Positions 25,080 to 33,832 are shown, counted from the stretch's first letter. The stretch: DNA of 64,000 nt from CADEED01 sp020442965 (GCA_041395525.1 JAWLAH010000002.1:255665-319664), one strand, 5' to 3'. Made by a program: numbers and translations. The notes: a model not told the origin generated them from the letters alone.

Positions 25080-26391
25080 CGCACCGGTCAGGCGCGCGCC
25101 GCGTATCCGTACCGCTCACGAGACACAGACCATCGTGGCGAAGAGCTTGCGACGACGATACTGGGCTGAACGACGCTTCCGCTTCTACGGCGCAGCGGCG
25201 GTACTGCTGGGTGTGGTCTTTGTGGTTTTTTTGTTCGTCACGGTTTTCTCCCGCGGTATCGGTGCCTTTCAGCAAGCACAGATCAAGATCGATGTATTCT
25301 ACGACCCGGCGATCATCGATCCAGCGGGAACGCGCAAGGCGGAGGACCTGGCGTTGGCGGACTACGCTGCGGTACTGCGGGAGGCACTGGTCAGAGTCTT
25401 TCCGGATGTCAAGGGCCGTAGCGCACGACGTGCATTGTCGCGGCTGTTGAGCTCGAGCGCGCCGTTTGTCCTGCAGCGTCGCGTGCTGGCGAACCCGGAT
25501 CTCATCGGCACTAACGATACGCTGTGGGTAACCGCCAGCGATGCCGTCGATTTGCTGCGCAAAGCGAAGATCGATCGTCGCTTGCCAGAAGCACTGCGGC
25601 CACTGTCGGATCAGCAGCTCGCGTGGTTCGACCAGCTTGCCGAGCGCGGCGCACTTGAGCTCAAGTTCAATCGAACCTTTCTCTCAACGGGCGATTCACG
25701 CGATCCGGAAAACGCCGGTGTCTGGGGCGCCGTGATGGGTTCGCTGCTGATGTTGTCGCTCACTTTGCTGCTGTCGTTCCCGATCGGTGTGGCAACGGCG
25801 ATTTACCTCGAGGAATTCGCGCCGCAAAACCGTTGGACCGATCTGGTCGAGGTGAACATCAACAATCTGGCCGCGGTGCCTTCGATCGTGTTCGGCTTGT
25901 TAGGCCTCGCCGTGTTCATCAACTTCTTCGGCCTGCCGCGCTCGGCCCCGCTGGTCGGTGCGTTGGTGCTGACGCTGCTGACGTTGCCGACTATCATCAT
26001 CGCCTCGCGCGCGGCGATCAAGGCGGTTCCGCCCTCGATTCGGGAGGCGGCACTCGGCATGGGTGCCTCCAGGATACAAACCATCGCACACCACGTGTTG
26101 CCGCTGGCATTGCCCGGTATGCTGACCGGGACGATCATCGGAATGGCGCGCGCGCTGGGCGAGACCGCGCCGCTCTTGATGATCGGCATGGTCGCCTTTA
26201 TCGTGGACGTGCCGCATAGCTTTACCGATCCGTCGACAGTCTTGCCGGTTCAGATTTATCTGTGGTCCGATAGTCCAGAGCGCGGCTTCGTCGAGAAGAC
26301 CTCTGGCGCGATTATCGTGCTGCTGGTGTTTCTGGTGATCATGAACGCGGCGGCGGTGTTTTTGCGGAACAAGTTCGAAAAGCGGTGGTAG
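25072..26391 (+). CDS. pstA: Phosphate ABC transporter permease PstA (with DUF3333-type insertion)
   Basis: The second permease subunit, 439 residues against 296 in E. coli. After the first helix (residues about 40-62) there is a soluble insertion of roughly 130 residues (from FQQAQIKIDVFYDP to about FNRTFLSTGDSRDPE), matching the position of DUF3333 in long PstA proteins; then five helices and the EAA loop REAALGMGASRIQTIAHHVLP. The ATG at 25072 overlaps the pstC stop by 8 bases, which points to translational coupling. Confidence 0.93.
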   Translation: MSDAPVRRAPRIRTAHETQTIVAKSLRRRYWAERRFRFYGAAAVLLGVVFVVFLFVTVFSRGIGAFQQAQIKIDVFYDPAIIDPAGTRKAEDLALADYAAVLREALVRVFPDVKGRSARRALSRLLSSSAPFVLQRRVLANPDLIGTNDTLWVTASDAVDLLRKAKIDRRLPEALRPLSDQQLAWFDQLAERGALELKFNRTFLSTGDSRDPENAGVWGAVMGSLLMLSLTLLLSFPIGVATAIYLEEFAPQNRWTDLVEVNINNLAAVPSIVFGLLGLAVFINFFGLPRSAPLVGALVLTLLTLPTIIIASRAAIKAVPPSIREAALGMGASRIQTIAHHVLPLALPGMLTGTIIGMARALGETAPLLMIGMVAFIVDVPHSFTDPSTVLPVQIYLWSDSPERGFVEKTSGAIIVLLVFLVIMNAAAVFLRNKFEKRW

Positions 26392-26396
26392 TGACA

Positions 26397-27263
26397 ATGG
26401 CAAGCGTGCGGATGAAGGAGTTAGATGCAGGAACAGCCGCGGCACGTCCGTCGCTGGCGTCGCTCGTGACCGATCGCGACAAGACTGTCGGTACCATCAC
26501 CGTTGACAATGCGATCTTCAAGTGTCGCGATGTGAACGTGTATTACGGCGATAAGCACGCGATCAAGAACGTGTCGATCGAAATCGCGCGCAACCAGGTG
26601 TTAGCGATGATCGGGCCGTCGGGTTGTGGCAAATCGACGTTCCTGCGTTGTCTCAATCGCATGAACGATACGATTCCCACTGCGCGCGTGACAGGCAGCA
26701 TTACGCTCGACGGGCAGGATATCCACGACAAGCGCCAGGACGTGGTGCAATTGCGTGCGCGAGTCGGCATGGTGTTTCAAAAGCCGAACCCATTTCCGAA
26801 GTCCATCTATGAGAACGTCGCCTACGGGCCGCGCATACACGGTCTCGCGGGCGATCGCGTGGAGCTCGACGAAATCGTTCATACATCATTGCAGCGCGCG
26901 GGACTATGGGACGAAGTCAAAGATCGGCTCAATCAGCCCGGCACCAGTCTCTCGGGCGGTCAGCAGCAGCGCCTGTGTATCGCGCGCACGATTGCCGTTA
27001 GCCCCGAAGTGATTCTGATGGACGAGCCGTGCTCGGCTCTCGACCCGATCGCGACGGCGCGCATCGAGGATCTGATGGAAGAATTGCGCCAGAGCTATGC
27101 GATCTGCATCGTCACGCATTCCATGCAGCAGGCCGCGCGCGTTTCGCAGCGCACCGCCTACTTTCATTTGGGCGATCTGATCGAGGTCGGTGAGACCGAT
27201 CGGGTGTTCACGAACCCACGCCATCGGCTGACGGAAGACTACATCACGGGACGATTTGGTTGA
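26397..27263 (+). CDS. pstB: Phosphate ABC transporter ATP-binding protein PstB
   Basis: A 288-residue ATPase driving phosphate import. Walker A GPSGCGKSTFLR, signature LSGGQQQRLCIAR, Walker B VILMDEPCSALDP and the switch His in VTHSMQQ are all intact. About 30 residues precede the conserved core (FKCRDVNVYYGD). Starts at GTG 26385, ATG 26397 or ATG 26412 are possible; 26397 lies just after the pstA stop. It ends the porin-pstSCAB set; the 60 bases before the convergent dapD stop hold only a weak hairpin. Confidence 0.95.
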   Translation: MASVRMKELDAGTAAARPSLASLVTDRDKTVGTITVDNAIFKCRDVNVYYGDKHAIKNVSIEIARNQVLAMIGPSGCGKSTFLRCLNRMNDTIPTARVTGSITLDGQDIHDKRQDVVQLRARVGMVFQKPNPFPKSIYENVAYGPRIHGLAGDRVELDEIVHTSLQRAGLWDEVKDRLNQPGTSLSGGQQQRLCIARTIAVSPEVILMDEPCSALDPIATARIEDLMEELRQSYAICIVTHSMQQAARVSQRTAYFHLGDLIEVGETDRVFTNPRHRLTEDYITGRFG

Positions 27264-27323
27264 GTGCGAGTGTCGCCCATGGGTGTTGTCGATGTTCCGT
27301 AGATTGACAACCAGCCCCGATAG

Positions 27324-28157
27324 TTAGTCCACGTTGCGTAACAAATCGTTTATCGAAGTCTTGGCGCGCGTCTTGGCATCGACGCGCTTGACGATGATTG
27401 CACAGGCCAAGCTGTACTTGCCGTCGGCCGCGGGTAGTGAGCCGGGTACGACAACCGAACCAGACGGTACGCGTCCGTAACTCGTCACGCCGGTACTGCG
27501 GTCGTAGATGCGCGTGCTTTGGCCGATGTACACGCCCATCGAGATGACCGAGCCTTCTTCGACGATCACGCCTTCCACGATCTCGGAGCGCGCCCCGATG
27601 AAACAGTTGTCTTCGACGATCGTCGGCGATGCCTGCAAGGGCTCAAGGACACCGCCAATGCCGACACCGCCCGATAGATGCACGTTCTTGCCGACCTGGG
27701 CACAGGAGCCCACCGTCGCCCAGGTGTCGACCATCGTGCCGGAATCTACGTAAGCGCCGATATTCACATAGCTCGGCATCAGTACGACATTGGGCCCTAC
27801 GTAGGCGCCCTTGCGCACGATTGCATCCGGTACGACCCGCGTGCCGCTCGTCCGCATCGATTCGTTGGTGGCAGCGGCATACTTGAGCGGCACTTTGTCG
27901 AAATAGCGCGTCGCGCCACCTTGCATGATCGCATTGTCGTGCGTACGGAAATACAGGAGCACCGCTTTCTTGAGCCACTCGTTCACGATCCAGCGCCCAT
28001 CGCGCTTCTCCGCGACGCGGCCGCGACCGCTATCGAGAAGCTCCAGTGCTCCTGCAAGCGCCGCTTGCAACTCTGCGCTCGCATTACTCGGTGTGATGTC
28101 GGCACGGCGATCGAATTGCGATTCGATCAAGGCTTGCATGTTGGCGAGATCGGTCAT
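27324..28157 (-). CDS. dapD: 2,3,4,5-tetrahydropyridine-2,6-dicarboxylate N-succinyltransferase
   Basis: A 277-residue left-handed beta-helix acyltransferase using succinyl-CoA in the succinylase branch of lysine/diaminopimelate synthesis. Length matches E. coli DapD (274). Hexapeptide turns run through the middle (VRKGAYVGPNVVLMPSYVNI, CFIGARSEIVEGVIVEEGS), with family segments GTMVDTWATVGSCAQVG and GGVLEPLQA. The start codon shares one base with the stop of the upstream DUF3089 gene (TGATG), so the two are translationally coupled. Confidence 0.96.
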   Translation of the reverse strand: MTDLANMQALIESQFDRRADITPSNASAELQAALAGALELLDSGRGRVAEKRDGRWIVNEWLKKAVLLYFRTHDNAIMQGGATRYFDKVPLKYAAATNESMRTSGTRVVPDAIVRKGAYVGPNVVLMPSYVNIGAYVDSGTMVDTWATVGSCAQVGKNVHLSGGVGIGGVLEPLQASPTIVEDNCFIGARSEIVEGVIVEEGSVISMGVYIGQSTRIYDRSTGVTSYGRVPSGSVVVPGSLPAADGKYSLACAIIVKRVDAKTRAKTSINDLLRNVD

Positions 28158-29266
28158 CAGCGGAAGCTCTCCACGCGCCGCAGGGCGTTGGCGCGAATGC
28201 TGTCGAAGAAGAAATCAAATTCGTTGAAATGCAAGGAACCGCCCGGCAACAGGACGGTCGCGTAGTCGTCACCGGCGGGAACGTCCGTGCGCAAATATCC
28301 CTGATCACAGGCCGCACCTAACACACCGGCGCGCGTCGCGGGCAAAGGAGCGGACGACGGCTGTCCAGGCAGCGTACCGGGATTGCCCGCCGCAGCGAGT
28401 GCGGGCTTGCGCGTATCAAACGTCAGCGGATTGACACAGACCGACGTCGCGCCCTGCGTCGTGCCCGACAGGTGTTGCAGACGCTGGCGATTGCGCGCGA
28501 TGCCTGCGGTCAAATCGCTATCGCGTGTGACGGCATTCCAGGCGAGCAAGCAGTGGGTGGACGTGGGACGCGCGCAGACCGGCAACCAGGGTGTGTCGCG
28601 AGCCAGTTGCCCTTCGAGTGTCGGGATGCCGATCACGTAGGCTGCAACCAGCCGGGCGCGAAAACCGGGCTTATCGGCGAATTCCCGTAGCAGTGTTTGC
28701 ACGTGCAACGCGCCCTGGCTGTGACCCGCGAGTATGAACGGTCGACCGCTATTCCAATGGTCGAGGTAGTACTGAAAAGCCCTGCGAACATCTGCGTACG
28801 CTACTGCGTAGGCTTTGCCGCCGTCGCCGTCAAAATGCATGCTTGCGGCGGCCTGAGCTTGTCGATAGCGTGGCGCATATACCTTGCAGCACGCGTTGAA
28901 GACGGCAGCCTGGCGTGCGACGACCGAATCATCGGTCCATTTGTTAGTGGCGGTGTCGTCAAGCGACTGATTCCAGTTGTCGAGGCCGCGGTACGTGGTT
29001 GGATGAACGTAAAAGACATCCGCGCGTGCTTGCGCCTGCCGGTCACCCAAGTGCGCACCCTCGGGGACCCGATCGGCTGCGTCAACAACAGCGGGTAACG
29101 CGGCCCAGTTCGATTCGAGTGCGTAGTCCGGCGGGGCCGGGCGTTGTAGTGACGCGAAGTCGCCTGGCGTGCGCGGCATCGCCGATTGGTCCGCAGAAAT
29201 CGAGACATTCCAGGGCCCCGCCAGAGCGGCGGCAACTGCCGCCATGCAGAAATAACGAATACTCAC
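28157..29266 (-). CDS. DUF3089 family alpha/beta-hydrolase, secreted
   Basis: A 369-residue putative esterase or lipase. GTG at 29266 is selected: CGAGGAG stands 7 bases upstream and a signal sequence follows (IRYFCMAAVAAALAGP). The hydrolase nucleophile elbow GHSQG (in FILAGHSQGALH) and the family signature VFYVHPTTYRG are clear; six or more cysteines in the mature part suggest disulfides in the periplasm. It directly precedes dapD with a one-base overlap, although no link to lysine synthesis is known. The 434-base gap upstream, to the RcnB-like gene, shows no further gene. Confidence 0.82.
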   Translation of the reverse strand: MSIRYFCMAAVAAALAGPWNVSISADQSAMPRTPGDFASLQRPAPPDYALESNWAALPAVVDAADRVPEGAHLGDRQAQARADVFYVHPTTYRGLDNWNQSLDDTATNKWTDDSVVARQAAVFNACCKVYAPRYRQAQAAASMHFDGDGGKAYAVAYADVRRAFQYYLDHWNSGRPFILAGHSQGALHVQTLLREFADKPGFRARLVAAYVIGIPTLEGQLARDTPWLPVCARPTSTHCLLAWNAVTRDSDLTAGIARNRQRLQHLSGTTQGATSVCVNPLTFDTRKPALAAAGNPGTLPGQPSSAPLPATRAGVLGAACDQGYLRTDVPAGDDYATVLLPGGSLHFNEFDFFFDSIRANALRRVESFR

Positions 29267-29700
29267 CTGCCAGCTCCTCGATCGCGCCCAAGTCAAGGTG
29301 CGTAATTGTAGCGGGTTATCGTAATTCGCGCGGCTCGGTACTCTGACTCTTGGGCCAGCAACGGTTGTTAGAGGAAGATTGCACTCTTGCGCCGCTGGAG
29401 CATGCGAGCGTGCGTCGGTCGAACGCTCACAGCTCCCGCAGCTGCAGGGAGGCGAGGGCGTTTGGAATCCGCACCGCCGACCCGCGACGCAAGCTGATCC
29501 GATTCGCATTGGTTGAATTGATCGGGGTACAGTGAGCAAGTCGCGGTCCAGGCAGTGGCAGAATGGCGATTAGCAGTGAGAGACGAGTGTGTCAAATCAA
29601 AGACTTAGGTCGTATACATGAAGCCTGACGGCATTCAGGTCCGAGACAGGCGGCTGGGCGGATACTGGCCACGACGGACAGGTTCCGTTTGGAGAGCCCC

Positions 29701-30477
29701 ATGAATCGAATCATCCTCAGCAGTCTATTGGCGATCGTCATCGCGAGCCCAGCCGCCGTGGCGGATTCCCACTTTCGCGCGGCACGCGGTTCGCATCAGG
29801 CCGGCGAAAATTCATCGCCCCGCGACCAGCGCGGGCGAGGCAATCGCGACCAAGCGCGCGGTGGCCGCGGCGATGCTGATTCTGCCCGCCGGCGCGACTC
29901 CGATCGCCGCAGCGAGCAACGCAACGATCGACGAAGTAGTGATCGCGTCGACGACAGGTGGCGTCACGACTATAGGTCGACCGACAGCTACACTGGCCGG
30001 CTACGCTATGCAGGTGATCCGCGTCCGCGCGTCGATCGGCGAATCGAGCGACGGGTGCCGCACGTGACCCGGTACGGTTCGAACTCCTATCGTAGCGATT
30101 GGCGTGACAACAACGGCTGGCACGGTAACAGTGGCTGGCGCGACAATCGTGGTCGCTACTGGCAGTACGATCGCGGCTGGTACGATCGCTATCGCGTGCA
30201 GTATTACCGCTATGATCGCGGCCGATATTTTGCGCGCAATCGCTTTGCAATCGGCGTGTACCTGTGGCCGTCTGGCTATCGATCGCGAGTCTGGCTCGCG
30301 GGCGAGTGGTTGCCGTCGGTGTATTGGTCGAGTCGCTATTACATCGACGACTACGATCGGTACGCCCTGTATGAGCCGCCGTATTGGGGGCGGTGGATTC
30401 GTGTTGGCAATGACGCGCTGCTAGTCGATCGTGAAACCGGCGAAATTCTCGACGCGGTTTACGATCTGTACCGGTAA
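29701..30477 (+). CDS. RcnB-like secreted protein, very rich in Arg, Asp and Tyr
   Basis: A 258-residue exported protein; ATG 29701 follows TTTGGAGAG, with signal peptide MNRIILSSLLAIVIASPAAVA. Residues about 25-130 are low-complexity Arg/Asp/Ser/Gly (for example RRRDSDRRSEQRNDRRS), then Trp/Tyr/Asp repeats, and the C-terminal 80 residues carry the RcnB-like ending YALYEPPYWGRWIRVGNDAL followed by LVDRETGEILDAVYDLYR. RcnB of E. coli is a small periplasmic factor of nickel/cobalt homeostasis; many family members have no known metal role. Function here is therefore uncertain. It converges on the PPOX gene. Confidence 0.7.
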   Translation: MNRIILSSLLAIVIASPAAVADSHFRAARGSHQAGENSSPRDQRGRGNRDQARGGRGDADSARRRDSDRRSEQRNDRRSSDRVDDRWRHDYRSTDSYTGRLRYAGDPRPRVDRRIERRVPHVTRYGSNSYRSDWRDNNGWHGNSGWRDNRGRYWQYDRGWYDRYRVQYYRYDRGRYFARNRFAIGVYLWPSGYRSRVWLAGEWLPSVYWSSRYYIDDYDRYALYEPPYWGRWIRVGNDALLVDRETGEILDAVYDLYR

Positions 30478-30502
30478 TGGCGCAGCGATGCGAGTTTCCT
30501 GA

Positions 30503-31081
30503 TCACCCGCGATTGATGACCACTCGATTGACTTCGTCGGGTGTCAGGCCGGGTAGCGCGTCAATGCTCTTGACGTTGGTCTTGACGAGATACTTGCGCA
30601 GCGCGGTGTCGGAGCTCTTGCGCAGGTAGTTCTGTGAGTCGGTGCGCTTGGCACGAAAGTCCATGAACGGCACGCCGTAGCCGCAGGAATCGGACACGCG
30701 CCGCACGTCGAGATGAATGATCGCGCGCACGGTGGACGCGGTTGGCAAGCGCGCCGCAAGGGCATCGAAAGTTGCTTCGCCCGGCGCAATGACGGTGCCT
30801 GTCCCGTGCAAACGGACGATGCGCGGCGCACCGTCGAACGCACAGAACATCAATACCAGGCGACCATTCTCACGCACGTGGGCCACGGTCTCGATGCCGG
30901 ACCCGCCCCCGTCGAGGTAGGCGACTTCGCGCGGACCCAATACGCGCAGCGTGTCCCCGCCTTTTGGCGAGCAATTGATGTGCCCAGTGGCGCTGAGCGG
31001 TGACGTCGCGACGAAGAACAGGTGCTGCTTCGTAATCCAATCTGCGAGTCGAGTGTCTATTTGTTCGTACGTCTTGCCCAC
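30503..31081 (-). CDS. Pyridoxamine 5'-phosphate oxidase family (PPOX) flavin-binding protein
   Basis: A 192-residue cytoplasmic split-barrel protein, probably binding FMN or F420-like flavin. Family features: ITKQHLFFVATSPLSATGHINCSPKGG, then LDGGGSGIETVAHVRENGRL and a central VLMFCAFDGAP. It starts at GTG 31081. It lacks the C-terminal segment of true PdxH, so it is not the vitamin B6 enzyme; reactions of this subfamily are mostly unassigned. It lies 109 bases after rraA on the same strand. Confidence 0.82.
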   Translation of the reverse strand: MGKTYEQIDTRLADWITKQHLFFVATSPLSATGHINCSPKGGDTLRVLGPREVAYLDGGGSGIETVAHVRENGRLVLMFCAFDGAPRIVRLHGTGTVIAPGEATFDALAARLPTASTVRAIIHLDVRRVSDSCGYGVPFMDFRAKRTDSQNYLRKSSDTALRKYLVKTNVKSIDALPGLTPDEVNRVVINRG

Positions 31082-31190
31082 GGCGGCGGTCAGTGCTCAG
31101 TCGTTAGTCGGACGCGCGATGCAGAGATTGCTGTCGTGGCCAGGATCTCGTGCTGTTCGAATGAAACCCGCGGTAGCCCTGGCGACATGT

Positions 31191-31670
31191 TCACGGCCTC
31201 GTTTTCATGACGACTAGTCCGTCTTGATCCGCGCACAGCCAATGGCCCGGTGCGAAAGTGACTTCACCGAATGTTACGGTAATCTCTTGGTCTCCGCTGC
31301 CGTCACGCGTCGCGCGACCGGGCCAGGCCCCGAGCGCTCGAACGCCAATGGGCAGTTGCGCGAGCTCGGCAAGATCCCTGACGGCGCCGTTCACGATTAT
31401 CCCAGCCCAGCCATGGCTGGTCGCATTGCCGCCGAGGTCGCCGCCGACCAGTGCGCAGTCGAGCACGCCGCCGGCATCTACGACCAATATGCGGCCCTCT
31501 CCCGCCGTACGCAGTGTCTCGCGGATCAGGCCATTATCCCTGAAGCAGCGGATGGTCGCGATCGGGCCCTCGAATGGTCGGTTGACTCCGAAGTTCCTAA
31601 GTGGCGAGCGGCATACCTGCACCGCTTCGCCGAATTGGTCACATAGATCTGCTGTCGCGTATACGGTCAT
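31191..31670 (-). CDS. rraA: RraA, regulator of ribonuclease E activity (RraA-like)
   Basis: A 159-residue protein forming trimeric rings that in E. coli bind RNase E and slow mRNA decay. It aligns along its length with enteric RraA: TADLCDQFGEAVQVCRSPLRNFG, IATIRCFRDNGLI, GRILVVDAGG, IIVNGAVRD and the end HWLCADQDGLVV. Related proteins can also be 4-hydroxy-4-methyl-2-oxoglutarate aldolases, so true function depends on the host's RNase E. The ATG overlaps the stop of a small upstream reading frame (TGATG). Confidence 0.9.
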   Translation of the reverse strand: MTVYATADLCDQFGEAVQVCRSPLRNFGVNRPFEGPIATIRCFRDNGLIRETLRTAGEGRILVVDAGGVLDCALVGGDLGGNATSHGWAGIIVNGAVRDLAELAQLPIGVRALGAWPGRATRDGSGDQEITVTFGEVTFAPGHWLCADQDGLVVMKTRP

Positions 31671-32065
31671 CAGGCGGCGCCTAGGTCGCTGGGTTCCATG
31701 TCCCGAGTGAAATGCGCTGCCGACGAGCCTATCACCTCACAAGCGGCTTGCGTGAGCGGCAATTCGAACACGAGCGGGTGAAATGTCGACGCGCGGCGGG
31801 CCAAGGAACGGCCCGGACAACCTGGCAATCGACCAGAGTATTCCTCGCCGCCAACAATGCGCTTTGCAAGTGGTCGAAGCGGATCAACCGAGTCTTGCCC
31901 GCGGACCTGGCGCAGGCAGACCAGACTGTCGCGTCCGGCGAAGGATCTGTCTGCGTCTGTGATTGGGCGTCGCGGTTTGCGATTGAGAGCCATGGGCGTT
32001 GCTCCTGATACGCGCAATTGGGGCCGTACCTGCGTGCTCGCCGGCACAGCTTGCAGCAAGCGCAC
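31670..32065 (-). CDS. Hypothetical protein possibly coupled to rraA
   Basis: An open frame of 131 residues (or 107 from an internal ATG at MALNRKPRRP) whose TGA overlaps the rraA ATG by one base. No signal peptide, membrane segment or known domain is recognised; it is Arg/Pro-rich at the start and more ordinary at the end (FHPLVFELPLTQAACEVIG). Third-position GC is moderate, so coding is not certain. It occupies most of the 519-base gap between rraA and the dehydrogenase gene; the remaining 124 bases show nothing clear. Confidence 0.3.
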   Translation of the reverse strand: MRLLQAVPASTQVRPQLRVSGATPMALNRKPRRPITDADRSFAGRDSLVCLRQVRGQDSVDPLRPLAKRIVGGEEYSGRLPGCPGRSLARRASTFHPLVFELPLTQAACEVIGSSAAHFTRDMEPSDLGAA

Positions 32066-32189
32066 GGTCGCGCAGATCGATCTTACCGTGTCTGCCTTGG
32101 CCGCGGCGGATCATCGTCGCCATGCGCCCTGGCGTATCGCCCAGGGCGGGATATTGATGGTGCAGGCGGCCGCGCTGAGCTGCCGGTTG

Positions 32190-33335
32190 TTATGGTTGCG
32201 CTGCCGTTGGCAAAGCAGCTTCGGACGGTTGTAGCTGGATCACGACCTTGCCGCGCGCGCGCCCGGATTCGACATAGCGGATCGCCGCGGCGGTTTGAGC
32301 GAGCTCGTAGGTTCGATCAATCACGGCGCGCAGCTTGCCGGCCGCCATGAGATCTGCGAGAGTTGTTAGATCGGCAGCGTTGATGTCGGCGAGAATGGGG
32401 CGGAACTGCTGATCGACAAAGGGCGATAGAATTTGTGCGGCAAGCATTTTGGTTAGCGGCCCAAGCAATCTGCCATCGCTCGACGCGCCAACCGTCACGG
32501 CGATTCCGCGCGGCACTAACGCCTTCCGGGTGTCGAGCAATGAGTGATTACCCACGTTGTCGATGATCAGGTCATAGCGCTGTGAGCCCTTCGTGAAGTC
32601 CTCACGTGTGTAGTCGATAACGTGATCGGCGCCCAATGAGCGCACGAGTTCAACGTTCCGAGTGCTGCAAACTCCCGTGACGTCAGCCCCCATCGCCTTG
32701 GCGATTTGAACGGCATAAGTCCCGACTCCGCCGGAGGCGCCGTTGATCAGAACTTTCTGACCTGGTTGCAACTCACCTTTATCCCGCAGAGCCTGCAAAG
32801 CAGTCACGGCTGCGACGGGAACCGCTGCGGCTTGTGCGAAACTGACATTGCCAGGTATGCGGGCGAGCGACGTGACGTGGGCCGAAACGAACTCGCCGAA
32901 CGCCCCGCCCGCACCGCCGAATACCCGATCACCGACTTGAACTTGAGTGACATCTTTGCCGACCGCCTCGACGATCCCGGCGAAATCGACCCCCAGGCGC
33001 TCGTCGGTCGGACGACCGATGCCCGACGACAGGCGCATGACGGTCGGTTCACCCCGCAGGAAATGCCAGTCGAGCGGATTGACGCCTGCCGCGTAGACAC
33101 TCACCAACACGCGGCCTTCCGTGGGCGTTGGCTTGGCGGTGCGCTGCAGTTGCAGGACGTCCGGGCCGCCATAGCACTGGTAGATCACGGCTGACATCTG
33201 CCGCTCGCCGACCGGGCCTGTATAACGACTCGGGCACGCTGAGTTGTGTCCCAGCGTGAGCACCAAAGCCAGGAAGGCGACCAGGAGAACTGCGGCGATC
33301 GTACCGAGTACCTTGTAACGTCTCTTGACTGTCAT
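32190..33335 (-). CDS. Membrane-anchored zinc-type/quinone-oxidoreductase-like MDR dehydrogenase
   Basis: A 381-residue medium-chain dehydrogenase/reductase. Residues about 8-30 form a single hydrophobic helix (VLGTIAAVLLVAFLALVLTL) after a basic start, which is unusual for this otherwise cytosolic family. Then come MSAVIYQCYGGPDVLQLQ, NPLDWHFLRGE, and the NADPH-binding stretch VLINGASGGVGTYAVQIA. Zinc-binding cysteines of classical alcohol dehydrogenases are not evident, so it is closer to the quinone oxidoreductase branch. ATG 33335 follows a GGGGGTG ribosome site. The topology suggests an inner-face tethered enzyme. The substrate is unknown. Confidence 0.8.
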   Translation of the reverse strand: MTVKRRYKVLGTIAAVLLVAFLALVLTLGHNSACPSRYTGPVGERQMSAVIYQCYGGPDVLQLQRTAKPTPTEGRVLVSVYAAGVNPLDWHFLRGEPTVMRLSSGIGRPTDERLGVDFAGIVEAVGKDVTQVQVGDRVFGGAGGAFGEFVSAHVTSLARIPGNVSFAQAAAVPVAAVTALQALRDKGELQPGQKVLINGASGGVGTYAVQIAKAMGADVTGVCSTRNVELVRSLGADHVIDYTREDFTKGSQRYDLIIDNVGNHSLLDTRKALVPRGIAVTVGASSDGRLLGPLTKMLAAQILSPFVDQQFRPILADINAADLTTLADLMAAGKLRAVIDRTYELAQTAAAIRYVESGRARGKVVIQLQPSEAALPTAAQP

Positions 33336-33477
33336 GCCACCCCCATCGAGACCTGAGGACACATTGTCACATGCCGCAGGCAAATCCTGGACAACAGTGT
33401 CAACGGCATTTGCCCCATTGCGTTGCTTACTCTAGCGGATCGCGATTCGATCATGGCTAATACTGAAGGAGATCATT

Positions 33478-33804
33478 ATGTTGAAGCAAGCAGGTCTGAT
33501 TGTCGGTGCGGTGGTCGCCACCGGCATCCTGTTCATAGCGCCGGCGCTGGCGGGCACGCCTTTACTTGATAAACGCGAGCACAATCAGAGGGAGCGTATT
33601 GTTCAGGGCGTCCGCTCTGGCGAACTGACGCGGCCCGAAACTCGTCGTCTGGTGCACGGTCAGGTCAATCTGCGTCGTATGGAGGCGCGAGCAAAATCGG
33701 ACGGCGAGGTGACCGCACGTGAGCGAGTCCGCCTGCAGCGCGAGGCTAATCAACAGAGCCGCCGGATCGCACGGCAGAAGCACGATCAACAGGTTCGTAA
33801 CTAA
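33478..33804 (+). CDS. Small basic secreted protein, unknown function
   Basis: A 108-residue protein with a perfect AAGGAG seven bases before its ATG, a signal peptide (LIVGAVVATGILFIAPALAG) and a mature part of about 83 residues that is helical and strongly charged (ERIVQGVRSGELTRPETRRL, EVTARERVRLQREANQQSRR). Similar short Arg/Glu/Gln-rich exported proteins occur in many proteobacteria without assigned roles. It stands alone, flanked by a divergent dehydrogenase gene and by a strong terminator, so it is a one-gene transcript. Confidence 0.7.
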   Translation: MLKQAGLIVGAVVATGILFIAPALAGTPLLDKREHNQRERIVQGVRSGELTRPETRRLVHGQVNLRRMEARAKSDGEVTARERVRLQREANQQSRRIARQKHDQQVRN

Positions 33805-33832
33805 CTAGCTCGAGTTGCAAGCTGACGATCGG

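Noticed and set aside
27286..27316. GTTGTC/GACAAC inverted repeat after pstB as a terminator
   Set aside because: Six base pairs with a 15-base loop and no T-tract are too weak to call.
29267..29700. Search for a small gene or tRNA in the 434-base divergent gap before the RcnB-like gene
   Set aside because: Only short frames without ribosome sites and a 5-bp hairpin (CCTGA/TCAGG) were found; no tRNA-like fold.
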